From contig QZLF01000002.1 in NCBI GenBank assembly GCA_016771945.1, positions 434,001 to 498,000 on the forward strand: DNA of 64,000 bases, in the 5' to 3' direction. A model generated the notes under the pieces. That model saw nothing but the letters and a program-made list of their open reading frames with translations. It had not been told where the DNA came from and ran no database searches. This document shows, one piece after another, positions 1 to 13,589 of the stretch. The translations under genes were made by a program, and so were the position numbers. How positions within the stretch are numbered: the stretch's first letter is position 1; the number at the start of each line of letters is the position of its first letter. This DNA comes from Candidatus Leucobacter sulfamidivorax. Lineage in GTDB: Bacteria; Actinomycetota; Actinomycetes; Actinomycetales; Microbacteriaceae.

Positions 1-2
1 TG

Positions 3-641
3 CGGCCGGCGTGGATCGCCGCGGTGCAGTCCGCGGGCGCCCTCGCGGTGACGCAGGTCTCCACGGCCGCCGAGGCCCGGCACGCCGCCGAAGCGGGCGT
101 CGACGCGGTCGTCGCGCGCGGGCGCGAGGGCGGTGGGCACGGCGATCACCGCGAGCCTCGCCGCGAGCTGCTGGCCGAGGTGCTGGCGGCGGTGGACCTG
201 CCGGTGCTCTCGGCCGGTGCGGTGAGCGCCGCGAACGGGGTCGCCGAGGCGATCGCCCAGGGCGCGGCGGCGGCGTGGGTCGGCACCGCCTTCTCCGCCT
301 GCCCGGAGGCGCTGACCTCCGACGCCGCCCGCGCCGTGCTGCTCGCCGCCGACGGCTCCGAGACGCTCGTGAGCCGCGTGCTGGACGTCGCACTCGAGCG
401 GCCCTGGCCGGCGCGCTTCCCCGAGCGGCTGCTGCGCACCCCGTTCGTCGACCGCTGGCAGGGCAGGGAGGACCAGCTCGCCGGCGATCCCGAGACCCGG
501 GCCGCCTTCCGCGCGGCGTTCGAGTCGGACGACTTCTCGATCGTGCCCATCGACGCGGGCCAGGGCGTCGGCCTGCTCACCGAGGCGCGCCCGGCTGCGG
601 AGGTCGTCGCGGCCCTCGTGAGCGGCCCCGCCACGATCTAG
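3..641 (+). CDS. nitronate monooxygenase (2-nitropropane dioxygenase family), 5' truncated by window edge
   Basis: The reading frame is open from base 3, so the true start lies left of the window; 212 C-terminal residues are visible. The frame carries the glycine-rich FMN phosphate-binding segment of this TIM-barrel family (ARGREGGGHG, near bases 108-144) and the later barrel strand with SAGAVSAANG and GAAAAWVGTAF. Family members oxidise nitronates such as propionate 3-nitronate with FMN and O2; the exact substrate here cannot be read. The gene ends nine bases before the next start codon, and an apparent promoter for that next gene overlaps its stop. Family assignment is fairly sure; physiological role is inference. 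Confidence 0.8.
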   Translation, partial: RPAWIAAVQSAGALAVTQVSTAAEARHAAEAGVDAVVARGREGGGHGDHREPRRELLAEVLAAVDLPVLSAGAVSAANGVAEAIAQGAAAAWVGTAFSACPEALTSDAARAVLLAADGSETLVSRVLDVALERPWPARFPERLLRTPFVDRWQGREDQLAGDPETRAAFRAAFESDDFSIVPIDAGQGVGLLTEARPAAEVVAALVSGPATI

Positions 642-644
642 CAT
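639..644 (+). promoter_or_regulatory. -10 element TAGCAT of a probable leaderless promoter for the MFS gene
   Basis: TAGCAT ends six bases before the ATG at 651, so transcription would start at or within a base or two of the start codon. No Shine-Dalgarno sequence precedes the ATG. The hexamer overlaps the stop codon of the upstream gene. The same spacing recurs at several other genes in this window. Confidence 0.5.
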
Positions 645-650
645 GAAGCC

Positions 651-2045
651 ATGAGTGAAACGCCACGGTCGGTCTCGGAGCGCCTGGATGCGCTGCCCTT
701 CACCCGCAAGCACGGGCGCGTGCTCACCGGATCGGGCATCGGCTGGGCGCTCGACGCGATGGACGTCGGGCTGATCTCGTTCATCATCGCGGCCCTCGTC
801 GAGCACTGGGGGATCACGAAGACCGAGAGCGGCCTCATCGCCTCGATCGGCTTCGCGGGCATGGCGATCGGGGCGAGCCTCGGCGGTCTGCTGGCGGATC
901 GGCTCGGCCGCCGTCAGGTGTTCGCGATCACGCTGCTCGTCTACGGCCTCGCGACGGGAGCGAGCGCCCTCGTGGGCGGCATCGGGCTGCTGCTCGTGCT
1001 GCGTTTCCTCGTGGGATTGGGGCTCGGCGCAGAGCTGCCGGTCGCTTCGACCTACGTCAGCGAGTTCGCCCCGGCGCGCATCCGCGGCCGCATCATCGTG
1101 ATCCTCGAAGCCTTCTGGGCCGTGGGCTGGACCGCCGCGGCGCTCATCGGCTACTTCGTGGTGCCGCTCGGCTCCGACGGCTGGCGCTGGGCCTTTGCGC
1201 TCGGCGCGGTGCCGGCGGTCTACGCGCTGATCGTGCGCTGGAGCCTGCCCGAGTCGCCGCGCTGGCTCGCGAGGCGGGGTCGTCTTGCCGAGGCCGAGCG
1301 GATCGTCGCCGATTTCGAGCGCTCTGCCGGTAAGCCGAGGCCCGGCGGCGGATCCGCCCCGTCTGCCGGCGATGGGATCGCCGCCGGCTCCGACATGCCC
1401 GCGGCCTCCGCCTCGTCGGCGCCGTCCGGACCCGCCCTTGCGGCCGGGGGCCGTCTCGCAGCGCTCTGGTCGCGGGAGTTCCGGGCGCGCACCCTCTCGA
1501 TCTGGGCGGTCTGGTTCTGCGTGAACTTCGCGTACTACGGCGCCTTCATCTGGATCCCGAGCATCCTCGTCGATGCGGGCTTCAGCCTCGTGCGCTCCTT
1601 CGGCTTCACCCTGCTCATCACGCTCGCCCAGCTGCCGGGCTACGCCGTCGCCGCCTGGGTCATCGAGAAGTGGGGGAGGAGGCTCACGCTCTCGGTGTTC
1701 CTCGTCGGCTCGGCGGCGTCCGCCATGGTGTTCGGCACGGTGCACTCCGAGGGCGCGATCATCGCCTCCGGCATGGCGCTGTCGTTCTTCAACCTGGGGG
1801 CCTGGGGCGCACTGTACGCCGTCACCCCCGAGCTCTATCCGACGTCGCTGCGCGGCACGGGCGCCGGGTGGGCCGCGGGGGTGGGCCGCATCGCCTCGAT
1901 CGTCGCGCCGCTCGTCGTGCCGGTGCTGCTCGTCGCCGGCGGATCCGCGCTGACCTTCGGCGTGTTCGCGGTGTTCTTCATCGTCGCCGCAGCTGCGGCC
2001 TGGGGCCTCGTGGAGGTGCGCGGCCGGGCCCTCGACGAGCGGTGA
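651..2045 (+). CDS. MFS transporter, sugar/organic-acid porter type (NiaP-like)
   Basis: This 464-residue protein has the 12-helix major facilitator pattern with a long central loop. Visible signatures are the TM1 motif DAMDVG (residues 35-40), the loop 2-3 motif LADRLGRRQ (81-89), the RIRGR element after TM4 (143-147) and PESPRWLARRGRLAEAE after TM6 (about 200-216). These belong to the metabolite:H+ symporter group that includes NiaP niacin permeases and aromatic-acid carriers; the substrate is not determined. The central loop (about 226-268) is a Gly/Ala/Ser/Pro-rich low-complexity insert that is longer than usual. It is a single gene followed by a hairpin-rich gap. Confidence 0.85.
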   Translation: MSETPRSVSERLDALPFTRKHGRVLTGSGIGWALDAMDVGLISFIIAALVEHWGITKTESGLIASIGFAGMAIGASLGGLLADRLGRRQVFAITLLVYGLATGASALVGGIGLLLVLRFLVGLGLGAELPVASTYVSEFAPARIRGRIIVILEAFWAVGWTAAALIGYFVVPLGSDGWRWAFALGAVPAVYALIVRWSLPESPRWLARRGRLAEAERIVADFERSAGKPRPGGGSAPSAGDGIAAGSDMPAASASSAPSGPALAAGGRLAALWSREFRARTLSIWAVWFCVNFAYYGAFIWIPSILVDAGFSLVRSFGFTLLITLAQLPGYAVAAWVIEKWGRRLTLSVFLVGSAASAMVFGTVHSEGAIIASGMALSFFNLGAWGALYAVTPELYPTSLRGTGAGWAAGVGRIASIVAPLVVPVLLVAGGSALTFGVFAVFFIVAAAAAWGLVEVRGRALDER

Positions 2046-2073
2046 CGTGCGAATGTGCGAGGCTCCCCTCCCG

Positions 2074-2130
2074 CAATGGGACGCGAATCGTCGTCCCGCC
2101 CGGTCACGGACGACGATTCGCGTCCCATTG
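2074..2130. repeat. perfect 23-bp inverted repeat, possible bidirectional terminator
   Basis: The arms at 2074-2096 and 2108-2130 are perfectly complementary and enclose an 11-base loop. The structure begins about 30 bases after the MFS stop codon. There is no T tract, so it may be a terminator without a U tail or a palindromic repeat element. The arm includes GGGACGCGAATCGTCGTCC. Confidence 0.8.
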
Positions 2131-2143
2131 AGCGCGTGCCAGG

Positions 2144-2235
2144 AGGCGTGTCGCACGCGACACGCCTGCGCGGCCGGTGAGCGGACAGCCATTTCTGGCT
2201 GTCCGCAGGCCGCGCCGAAGGCCTCCGGCCTTCGG
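2144..2235. repeat. three consecutive hairpins upstream of the rRNA promoter
   Basis: Three palindromes follow each other: arms 2144-2153/2158-2167 (10 bp, loop CACG), 2181-2191/2196-2206 (11 bp, loop TTTC) and 2215-2223/2227-2235 (9 bp, loop TCC). Together with the 23-bp repeat before them they fill most of 2074-2235. They may insulate the rRNA operon from the MFS gene or represent accumulated repeat elements. I see no gene in 2046-2610. Confidence 0.75.
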
Positions 2236-2282
2236 TAGCGTCGGGTGTGCCGCGTGCGACACGCCCGGCGTACAACACTGAG

Positions 2283-2312
2283 TTGCACCGCACTCGATCC
2301 GCGTGTTAAGTT
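2283..2312 (+). promoter_or_regulatory. candidate rRNA operon promoter
   Basis: TTGCAC (2283-2288) and TAAGTT (2307-2312) are separated by 18 bases and lie about 300 bases upstream of the 16S gene, a usual distance for an rRNA promoter. Local base composition turns A+T-richer from here to the 16S start. More than one promoter may exist in this leader. Confidence 0.4.
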
Positions 2313-2410
2313 TCTCTAGTTGCCCAAACGGGGCCAGGAGGCCGCGAAAGCGCAACGGATCTGCTTCTCGAAGCGCCCCTCATTGAGTGGTGTACGGGTG
2401 GTGTTTGGTC

Positions 2411-2431
2411 CTTGAGAACTCAATAGTGTGC
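2411..2431 (+). promoter_or_regulatory. rRNA leader motif (antitermination/processing type)
   Basis: The segment CTTGAGAACTCAATAGTGTG has a near copy in the 16S-23S spacer at 4494-4514 (GTTGAGAACTACACAGTGGA). Such TTGAGAACT repeats preceding both large rRNA genes are typical of actinobacterial rRNA operons and are associated with Nus-type antitermination and with processing. Its function here is inferred from position and repetition. Confidence 0.5.
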
Positions 2432-2610
2432 ACTTGATTGTCAAATGCCAATTTATTATCCCCGGCATCTGGCTGCGCAGTGATGTGTGGTCGGGTGTGG
2501 GAGATTCCTTTTGGACAAATTTATGGACGTCAGTAATGATGTTTGTTTTTGTCAGGTCAAACTCGCATCCTGGGTGGTCGTTTTCCCGACTGTTCGGGGT
2601 GTATCAGTTT

Positions 2611-7745
<5,135 letters not shown>

Positions 7746-7940
7746 AATCCTCACCTCCCTTTTTTGGAAGGGGTGTGATGTTGTGGGTATCAAACGAAAC
7801 GTAACGAGGCCCCTGGGCACAGTGTGTGTGGGTGGTGTTCGCGTCTGCTTTGTGGTTCTTGACGTACGAACCACAACCCCCCCGGTGTGTTCGGGCCGTG
7901 ATGGTTCGGGTGCTGGTGCGGGGTTGGGTATGTCAATAGT

Positions 7941-8059
7941 GTTACGGTGGTTATAGCGTCAGGGAAACGCCCGGATCCTTTCCGAACCCGGAAGCTAAGG
8001 CTGACAGCGCCGATGGTACTGCACTCGGGAGGGTGTGGGAGAGTAGGACACCGCCGGAC
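7941..8059 (+). rRNA. rrf: 5S ribosomal RNA
   Basis: The 5' GTTACGGTGG and 3' CCGCCGGAC ends pair to form the terminal stem. The interior GGGAAACGCCCGG, CCGAACCCGGAAGCTAAG and GGGAGAGTAGGACA segments are the conserved 5S motifs. The length of about 119 nt is normal. A spacer of about 195 bases separates it from the 23S gene and contains nothing else recognisable. Confidence 0.96.
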
Positions 8060-8071
8060 CTCTTCAGAGAG

Positions 8072-8125
8072 AAGGGTCGTTCAGAGAAGTCGATCGTAGT
8101 CGATACTTCTCTGAGCGGCCCTTTT
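8072..8125 (+). terminator. intrinsic terminator of the rRNA operon
   Basis: Arms 8072-8090 and 8105-8123 form a 19-bp stem in RNA with three G-U pairs, followed by CTTTTC. It begins 13 bases after the 5S gene and ends 21 bases before the next start codon. Confidence 0.9.
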
Positions 8126-8145
8126 CGCATTTCCGGAGGTATGAG

Positions 8146-9762
8146 ATGAGCGAGCGCGACGATCGCGAGCGGAACGACCGCGAGGGCGAGGATCGCGGCA
8201 ACCGCGGGGAGCGCAGGCCGCAGGGCGGATCCGCCCGCCGTGACGGCGACCGTCCCCATCGCGGTGCGCCCCGACAGGACGGGAAGCGCTCGTACGGCGG
8301 CAAGCCGGCGCGTGACGGCGAGCGTCTGCGACGGGACGGCGACCGACCGGGATACGGCGAGGATCGTCGGCAGCGCGACGGCGACCGTCCGCGCTCGGCC
8401 GGCGACCGGCGCGAGGGGGATCGCCCCCGCTCCGGCGACCGGCGTCCGCAGCGCGACGGCTACGCTCCGCGACGCGACGGATCGCGCCCGCAGCGGGAGG
8501 GCGATCGCCCCCGTTCCGGTGAGCAGCGCCCCCGTCGGGACGGCGGCCGCCCCCGGTACGGCGATGATCGGCCGCGGAAGGACGGGGATCGCCCGCGGTA
8601 CGGCGATGATCGCCAGCGACGCGACGGTGACCGTCCGCGCTCCAGCGGCGACCGCCCGCGCAGGGACGGTGACCGTCCGCGGTATGACGGCGACCGCCCG
8701 CGGAGAGACGGCGACCGCCCGCGGAGGGATGGAGACCGTCCGCGGTACGGCGACGACCGCGGGCGCCGCGACGGCGATCGCGCGGACCGCGGCGGAGCCC
8801 CGGCCCGCGGCGGCACGCGAGGCGGCGGCCGCAGCGACCGCGGCGGTCGGGACCGCGAGTTCACCGAGGCAGAGCGGCTGCAGCACGAGCTGCGGCCCGT
8901 GCGAGCCGAGCATGACGATCCGCCGATCCCGGACGACGTCACCCCGAAGGATCTGCACCCCTCGGCGCGCAACGAGCTGAAGACTCTGCAGGCCGAGACG
9001 CAGGAGGTGGTGGCGCGTCATCTCGCGATGGTGGTCGCTCTCATCGAGGACGATCCGGAGCGCGCGCACCAGCATGCGATCTCCGCCAGCCGGCGCGCGG
9101 GCCGCATCCCGGTCGCCCGGGAGATGCTCGCGGCCACCGCGTACCGGACCGGCGACTACGCCCTCGCCCTCCGCGAGCTGCGCACGCACCGCCGTCTCAG
9201 CGGCTCGCAGGGCAACATCGCGCTCATGGTCGAGTCCGAGCGCGCGCTCGGCCGCCCGCAGAAGGCTCTCGAGACGGGCCTCGAGGCGGATCGTACGGGT
9301 CTGAACGCCGAGCAGCGCGCGCAGCTGGCCATCGCGATGTCGGGCGCGCGCCTCGATCTGGGGCAGACCCAGCAGGCCCTCTTCGAGCTCGAGATCGCCG
9401 AGCTGGACCCGAATCGGGCGTTCTCCTACAGCCCAGAGCTGTTCGCCGCGTATGCGTCGGTGCTCGAGGAGCTCGGACGCGAGGCCGAGGCCTCGAAATG
9501 GCGCGAGCGGGCCGAGCGGGCCGCCGACGCTCTCGACGAGGTCTTCTCCGCGAACGATCAGCTCGAGGTGTACGAGATCTACGAGCACGAGCCGGCCCCG
9601 ACGCCGGAGCCGGAGCCGGAAGAGGATCCTGAGGCAGAGCAGGACCTGGAGCCGGGGGAGGGCCCGGAGACCGGGGAGGACCGGGAGCCCGTGCGGGAAT
9701 CGGAGCCGTCGCAGGCAGAGCAGCCGGAGCAGGGCGAGGGGCCTCGGGCGGAGGAGCGCTGA
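8146..9762 (+). CDS. TPR-like protein with long Arg/Asp/Gly repeat N-terminus (Rv1691-type)
   Basis: GGAGGT at 8135-8140 supports the ATG at 8146; the ATG at 8141 runs into a stop after two codons. The 538-residue product has three parts. Residues 1 to about 240 are an extremely charged region built from variants of RDGDRPR and YGDDR. Residues about 245-470 are helical with tetratricopeptide-like character (for example EMLAATAYRTGDYALALREL). The last 70 residues are an acidic Pro/Glu tail. Position directly before the HAD phosphatase matches Rv1691 of M. tuberculosis. The RG-rich segment resembles RNA-binding disordered tails, and the gene directly follows the rRNA operon. Function is unknown. 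Confidence 0.85.
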   Translation: MSERDDRERNDREGEDRGNRGERRPQGGSARRDGDRPHRGAPRQDGKRSYGGKPARDGERLRRDGDRPGYGEDRRQRDGDRPRSAGDRREGDRPRSGDRRPQRDGYAPRRDGSRPQREGDRPRSGEQRPRRDGGRPRYGDDRPRKDGDRPRYGDDRQRRDGDRPRSSGDRPRRDGDRPRYDGDRPRRDGDRPRRDGDRPRYGDDRGRRDGDRADRGGAPARGGTRGGGRSDRGGRDREFTEAERLQHELRPVRAEHDDPPIPDDVTPKDLHPSARNELKTLQAETQEVVARHLAMVVALIEDDPERAHQHAISASRRAGRIPVAREMLAATAYRTGDYALALRELRTHRRLSGSQGNIALMVESERALGRPQKALETGLEADRTGLNAEQRAQLAIAMSGARLDLGQTQQALFELEIAELDPNRAFSYSPELFAAYASVLEELGREAEASKWRERAERAADALDEVFSANDQLEVYEIYEHEPAPTPEPEPEEDPEAEQDLEPGEGPETGEDREPVRESEPSQAEQPEQGEGPRAEER

Positions 9763-10820
9763 TGGCGCTGTTCGGCAGGCGCGTCGGCCGATCCCTGGGC
9801 CCGGCCCCGCTGGAGGGGCGCAGCCTGCTGCTCGCCGATCTCGACGGCGTCGTCTACCGCGGCAGGGCCGCGATCCCCGGCGCGGTCGAGCAGCTGAACC
9901 GCGCCGCCGAGACGGTGCGCCTCGGCTATCTGACGAACAACGCCTCCCGCACCGACGAGACGGTCGCTGCGCAGCTGCGCGAGCTGGGCCTGGCCGCGCG
10001 GGCGCAGGACGTGGTGACCTCGCCGCAGGCCGCGGTCGCCCTGCTGAGCCGCACGGTGCCCGCGGGCTCGCTGGTGCTGGTGGTCGGCGGCGACGGCCTG
10101 GTCGACGAGCTCGGCAAGGCGGGGTTCCGCGTCACCCGCAGCGCCGCCGACGATCCTGCAGCGGTCGTGCAGGGCTTCGCCCCGCACGTCGGCTGGGAGC
10201 ACCTGGCCGAGGCGGCGTTCGCGCTCGCGGAGCGGCCGGGGCGCGATCCGCTGCCCTGGATCGCGACCAACACGGACTGGACCCTGCCGCTCGAGCGCGG
10301 CCTCGCGCCCGGCAACGGCACCCTCGTCTCGGCCGTCCACACCGCCGTGCAGCGGCTGCCGGAGTTCGCCGGCAAGCCCGAGACCCCCATCTACGAGGCC
10401 GCCTTCGAGCGCTTCGGCACCCGCGACGCGCTCATGCTCGGGGATCGGCTCGACACCGACATCCGGGGAGCCCGGGCCGCCGGCATCCCGTCCGCGCTCG
10501 TGCTGACGGGGGTGGATCGCCCGAAGCAGCTGGTCGCGGCCTCCGCCGACATGCGGCCGGACTTCATCGTCGCCTCCATCGCCGAACTGCACGAGCCCTA
10601 CCCCGAGACCGTCACCGAGAAGGACGGCACGGCGCGCGTGGGCGCGTCCCGGGTGCGCATGCGCGGTCCCGTCGTGGAAGTGGTGGATCCGGGCGCCGAT
10701 CGCCTCGATCTGCTGCGCGCCGGCTGCGCCGCGATCTGGACGTCCGGCCTCGCGATCTACGGGTTGCAGGTTCCGGAAGAGCTCTACGCCGACCACTGGG
10801 CGGACGATCCGACGCGATAG
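9762..10820 (+). CDS. HAD-superfamily phosphatase (Rv1692-type)
   Basis: This 352-residue HAD IIA-type hydrolase shows the nucleophile motif DLDGV with Asp26 and Asp28, motif II TNN (58-60), the lysine of AGKPE (about 203-207) and the metal motif GDRLDTDI (227-234). Its start codon shares one base with the preceding stop (TGATG), so the two genes are coupled. The M. tuberculosis homologue Rv1692 is reported as a glycerol 3-phosphate phosphatase in lipid recycling; the same activity is inferred here from family and gene order. A TAGCAT hexamer overlapping the stop may serve the next gene. Confidence 0.88.
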   Translation: MALFGRRVGRSLGPAPLEGRSLLLADLDGVVYRGRAAIPGAVEQLNRAAETVRLGYLTNNASRTDETVAAQLRELGLAARAQDVVTSPQAAVALLSRTVPAGSLVLVVGGDGLVDELGKAGFRVTRSAADDPAAVVQGFAPHVGWEHLAEAAFALAERPGRDPLPWIATNTDWTLPLERGLAPGNGTLVSAVHTAVQRLPEFAGKPETPIYEAAFERFGTRDALMLGDRLDTDIRGARAAGIPSALVLTGVDRPKQLVAASADMRPDFIVASIAELHEPYPETVTEKDGTARVGASRVRMRGPVVEVVDPGADRLDLLRAGCAAIWTSGLAIYGLQVPEELYADHWADDPTR

Positions 10821-10862
10821 CATCGAGATCGACGGGGGAGAAGTTACGGAAGGATCTGAGAC

Positions 10863-11611
10863 GTGAACACTTTCTCCCCGGGGTGGTACCCCGACCCCTA
10901 CGACTCGCAGGTCCAGCGGTACTGGGACGGCGAGCGCTGGACGGAGCACACCCATCCGCTCGCTGGAACCGCACAGGCGCCCGAGCCGCAAGGCCAGACC
11001 GCGACCCAGGCCCCGTTCCCCTCCGAGCCGCCGGCCCCGAAGAGGTCGCGCGCGTGGCTCTGGTGGGTGATCGGCGTCGCGGGGGTGCTGCTCGTCGCCG
11101 CGGCGGTCGCCTGCGTCTGGTGGGCGCTGGCGGTCGTCGGGCAGGCGTCGGCGGAGGATCGGGACCCGTGCGACAGCTCGCTGGCGCAATGCGACGGGCC
11201 CGGCCGGGACGAGCCCGAACCTGAACCCGAGACGAGGCCGACGCCGACGACGACCCGCGGGAGCAGGAGGCCACGGCGGAGCTGCAGCGGTTCTGCGAGG
11301 CCGGCGCGGTGGAGGCCTACCTCGATCTGCAGTCGGCGGCGATCGCCGCGATCGGCGGCGCGGGGACGGTCGACGACGTCCGAGTCCAGCTCGACCTGTT
11401 CGAGCAGGAGCTGGCGCAGATGCCCGAGGAGGCGTCCTCGTCGGCGGGCTACGCGGCGAACGAAGCGGAGATCCGCCAGTTCCTGAGCGACGCCCGCGCC
11501 TCGGTGGACGCCGGAGACGCGCGCGGTGTCGCGGGGCTGATCGTGGACGGCCCCGATGTGGTGGGAGCCTTCTCCGAGACCTGCTCCGGCCACGGCTTCC
11601 TCGGCTGGTGA
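10863..11611 (+). CDS. DUF2510 membrane-anchored protein, frameshifted
   Basis: The N-terminus is a classic DUF2510 module (GWYPDPYDSQVQRYWDGERW, residues 7-26), followed by a Pro-rich spacer, one transmembrane helix (about 64-91) and an extracytoplasmic acidic region. The frame is lost near 11234; the continuation (ATAELQRFCEAGAVEAY and on to GHGFLGW at 11611) lies in the next frame and is restored by one extra base, for example GACGAGG read as GACGGAGG. Repaired length is 249 residues. The start is GTG at 10863. Function is unknown; DUF2510 proteins are common in actinobacterial envelopes. Confidence 0.7.
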
Positions 11612-11635
11612 ACCGGGTCCGGCCGTCCGGGTGAC

Positions 11636-11641
11636 TACGCT
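11636..11641 (+). promoter_or_regulatory. -10 element TACGCT, leaderless layout
   Basis: TACGCT is six bases before the ATG at 11648 and there is no Shine-Dalgarno sequence. Transcription would begin at the start codon of the small gene and run into tlyA-nadK-recN. Confidence 0.5.
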
Positions 11642-11647
11642 GGGGGC

Positions 11648-11830
11648 ATGAGCGACATCGATCCCGCGCCCGCGCAGCCCGAGGAGGGCCTGCTCGAGCG
11701 CACGCAGTTCTTCGAGACCGCCGAGGCGATCGAGGCACAGCCGCTCGAACTGCGCGCCGCGGGCTTCGACCAGCTGGCCGAAGCGCTCGTGGCCGAGCTC
11801 GAGCGCAGCGATCACGAGACCGGCGCGTAG
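11648..11830 (+). CDS. small conserved acidic protein (Rv1693-type)
   Basis: This 60-residue, mostly helical acidic protein sits exactly where Rv1693 sits in M. tuberculosis, between the HAD phosphatase region and tlyA. It has no signal peptide or known motif. It ends immediately before the tlyA ATG. The conserved position and the promoter-like hexamer in front support a real gene of unknown function. Confidence 0.7.
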   Translation: MSDIDPAPAQPEEGLLERTQFFETAEAIEAQPLELRAAGFDQLAEALVAELERSDHETGA

Positions 11831-12625
11831 ATGGAGGCGCCGATGGGGGCGCCCGCCGCCTGGCAGGGGGCGCCCGAGCGCCTCGACCTCGTGCTGCCCG
11901 AGCTGGGCCTCGCGCGCTCGCGCAGTCGCGCGGCCGAGCTCATCGCCGCGGGGCGGGTGCGCGTCGACGGCGCGGTCGCGACGAAGGCCGGGGCGAGGGT
12001 GGCCCGCGGATCCGCCATCGCCGTCGAGGGCGCCGACCGCTACGTCAGCCGCGCGGCCGACAAGCTCATCGCCGGGCTCGACGCGTTCGGCGTCGAGCCC
12101 CGGGGGCGCCTCGCGCTCGATCTCGGCGCATCCACGGGAGGCTTCACTCAGGTGCTGCTCGAGCGCGGCGCCCGCGAAGTGCTCGCCGTCGACGTGGGGC
12201 ACGGCCAGTTGGCCGAGGAGATCCGGGAGGACCCCGCGGTGCGGGTCGTCGAGGGCTGCAACGCGCGCGAGCTGACCCCCGAGCTGCTCGCGGAGCTCAC
12301 CGGCACGGCCGAGGCGCCGAGTCTCGTGGTGGCCGACCTCTCGTTCATCTCGCTGACCCTCGTGCTGCCGGCGATCGTCGCGGTGGCCGCGCGGGACGCC
12401 GAGCTCGTGCTGCTGGTCAAACCCCAGTTCGAGGTGGGGCGCCAGGGCATCAGGGAGGGGATCGTGGTCGATCCCGCCCTCGCCGAGGCCGCGGTGGCCC
12501 GTGTGATCGCCCGCGCGGAGGAGCTGGGCCTCTCCTCGCGCGGACTCGTGCCCTCGCCCGTCGCCGGGGAGCACGGCAACCGCGAGTTCTTGGCATACTT
12601 TGTAGTGACGGAAGGCGGGCGATGA
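11831..12625 (+). CDS. tlyA: TlyA, 16S/23S rRNA 2'-O-methyltransferase
   Basis: The 264-residue protein has an N-terminal S4 RNA-binding domain (about 16-75, with LARSRSRAAELIAAGRV) and an FtsJ-like methyltransferase domain with the SAM motif DLGASTGGFTQ (97-107), Lys78 in RAADKL and the later VVADLSFIS and LVKPQFE motifs. TlyA methylates C1409 of 16S and C1920 of 23S rRNA and confers capreomycin sensitivity in mycobacteria. The start abuts the preceding stop, and the stop overlaps the nadK ATG by four bases. Mid-sequence VEGCNAREL and C-terminal GNREFLAYF are also typical. Confidence 0.93.
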   Translation: MEAPMGAPAAWQGAPERLDLVLPELGLARSRSRAAELIAAGRVRVDGAVATKAGARVARGSAIAVEGADRYVSRAADKLIAGLDAFGVEPRGRLALDLGASTGGFTQVLLERGAREVLAVDVGHGQLAEEIREDPAVRVVEGCNARELTPELLAELTGTAEAPSLVVADLSFISLTLVLPAIVAVAARDAELVLLVKPQFEVGRQGIREGIVVDPALAEAAVARVIARAEELGLSSRGLVPSPVAGEHGNREFLAYFVVTEGGR

Positions 12626-13589
12626 CGAGCAGCGCACGGCACATCCTGGTGGTGTCGCACACGGCGCGCCCCGAAGCCATCGAGGCGACGGTGCGCGTGG
12701 TGAACGTGCTGCGCGCCGCCGGCATCATGCCGGTCATGCCCGCGAGCGACCGTGCGGAGTTCGCTCCGCACCTGGCGGGCGACCTCACGGCCCAGCTCGC
12801 CTCGGAGGTGCCGCTCGAGCGGATCGAGATCGCGCTCGTGCTCGGGGCGACGGCACGATCCTGCGCGCCGCCGAGCTGCTGCGCGGATCCGCCTGCCCGA
12901 TCCTCGGCATCAACCTCGGGCACGTCGGCTTCCTCGCCGAGACCGAGTCGCACGATCTGGGCTACACGATCGATCGTGTGCTCGCCGGCTCGTACTCGGT
13001 CGAGGAGCGCATGACGCTCGAGGTGAGCGCCACCCAGGACGGCCGCACGATCGCCGAGAACTGGGCCGCGAACGAGGCGAGCGTCGAGAAGCTCGGCCGC
13101 ATGCTCGATGTGGGCGTGGGCGTCGACGGCCGCCCGCTGACCTCGTTCGGCTGCGACGGCGTCGTGCTCGCGACGCCGACGGGCTCCACCGCCTACTCCT
13201 TCTCGGCCGGCGGGCCCGTGGTCTGGCCGGGCGTGGAGGCGCTGCTCATGGTGCCGCTCGCCGCCCACGCGCTCTTCAACCGGCCCCTCGTGGTCGGCCC
13301 CGACTCGGTGCTCACCGTGAAGATCTACGGCCCGGAGGAGGGGCGCGGCGTGCTTTGGTGCGACGGCCGCCGCCGCATCGAGCTGCCCGCCGGATCGGTC
13401 GTCGAGGCGCGCCGCTCCGAGCTGCCGGTGAGACTCGCCCGCATCGACGAGGCGGTGTTCACCGATCGTCTCGTGGGCAAGTTCCAGCTGCCGGTGTCGG
13501 GCTGGCGTGGCCCTCGCGGCGGCACCGATGCGGATCGCCGGGGCGGCGAGGCAGAGCCCAGGAGCACCGACGCGGAGTCCAGGGCGTGA
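12622..13589 (+). CDS. nadK: NAD kinase, reading frame broken by one missing base
   Basis: Start ATG overlaps the tlyA stop. The first 74 codons (HILVVSHTARPEAIEAT onward) and the region from about 12850 (ILRAAELL, NLGHVGFLAE, then TPTGSTAYSFSAGGPV) are clear NAD kinase but in different frames. The break falls in the catalytic GGDGT motif: bases 12841-12850 read CTCGGGGCGA, and one more G in the run 12844-12847 would give LGGDGTILRAAEL. Repaired length is 322 residues, normal for the family. NadK makes NADP and is essential in most bacteria, so a sequencing error is the simplest reading. Confidence 0.92.

Noticed and set aside
8200-8860. Repeated GACGGCGACCG-like units as a CRISPR array
   Set aside because: Units are not evenly spaced, have no unique spacers and encode a continuous protein repeat.
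7951-9588. Long reverse-strand open frame opposite the repeat protein gene
   Set aside because: High G+C makes long antisense frames common. The forward frame has a ribosome site, conserved neighbours and plausible domains; the reverse product is a Val/Arg/Ala-rich artefact.
10863-11611. Programmed ribosomal frameshift in the DUF2510 gene
   Set aside because: No slippery heptamer and downstream structure were recognised, and several other genes in the window show the same kind of missing G, which favours sequence error.
9579-12637. Long reverse-strand frames opposite the HAD phosphatase, DUF2510 and tlyA genes
   Set aside because: They mirror recognised genes and give Arg/Gly/Ala-rich products with no known motif.
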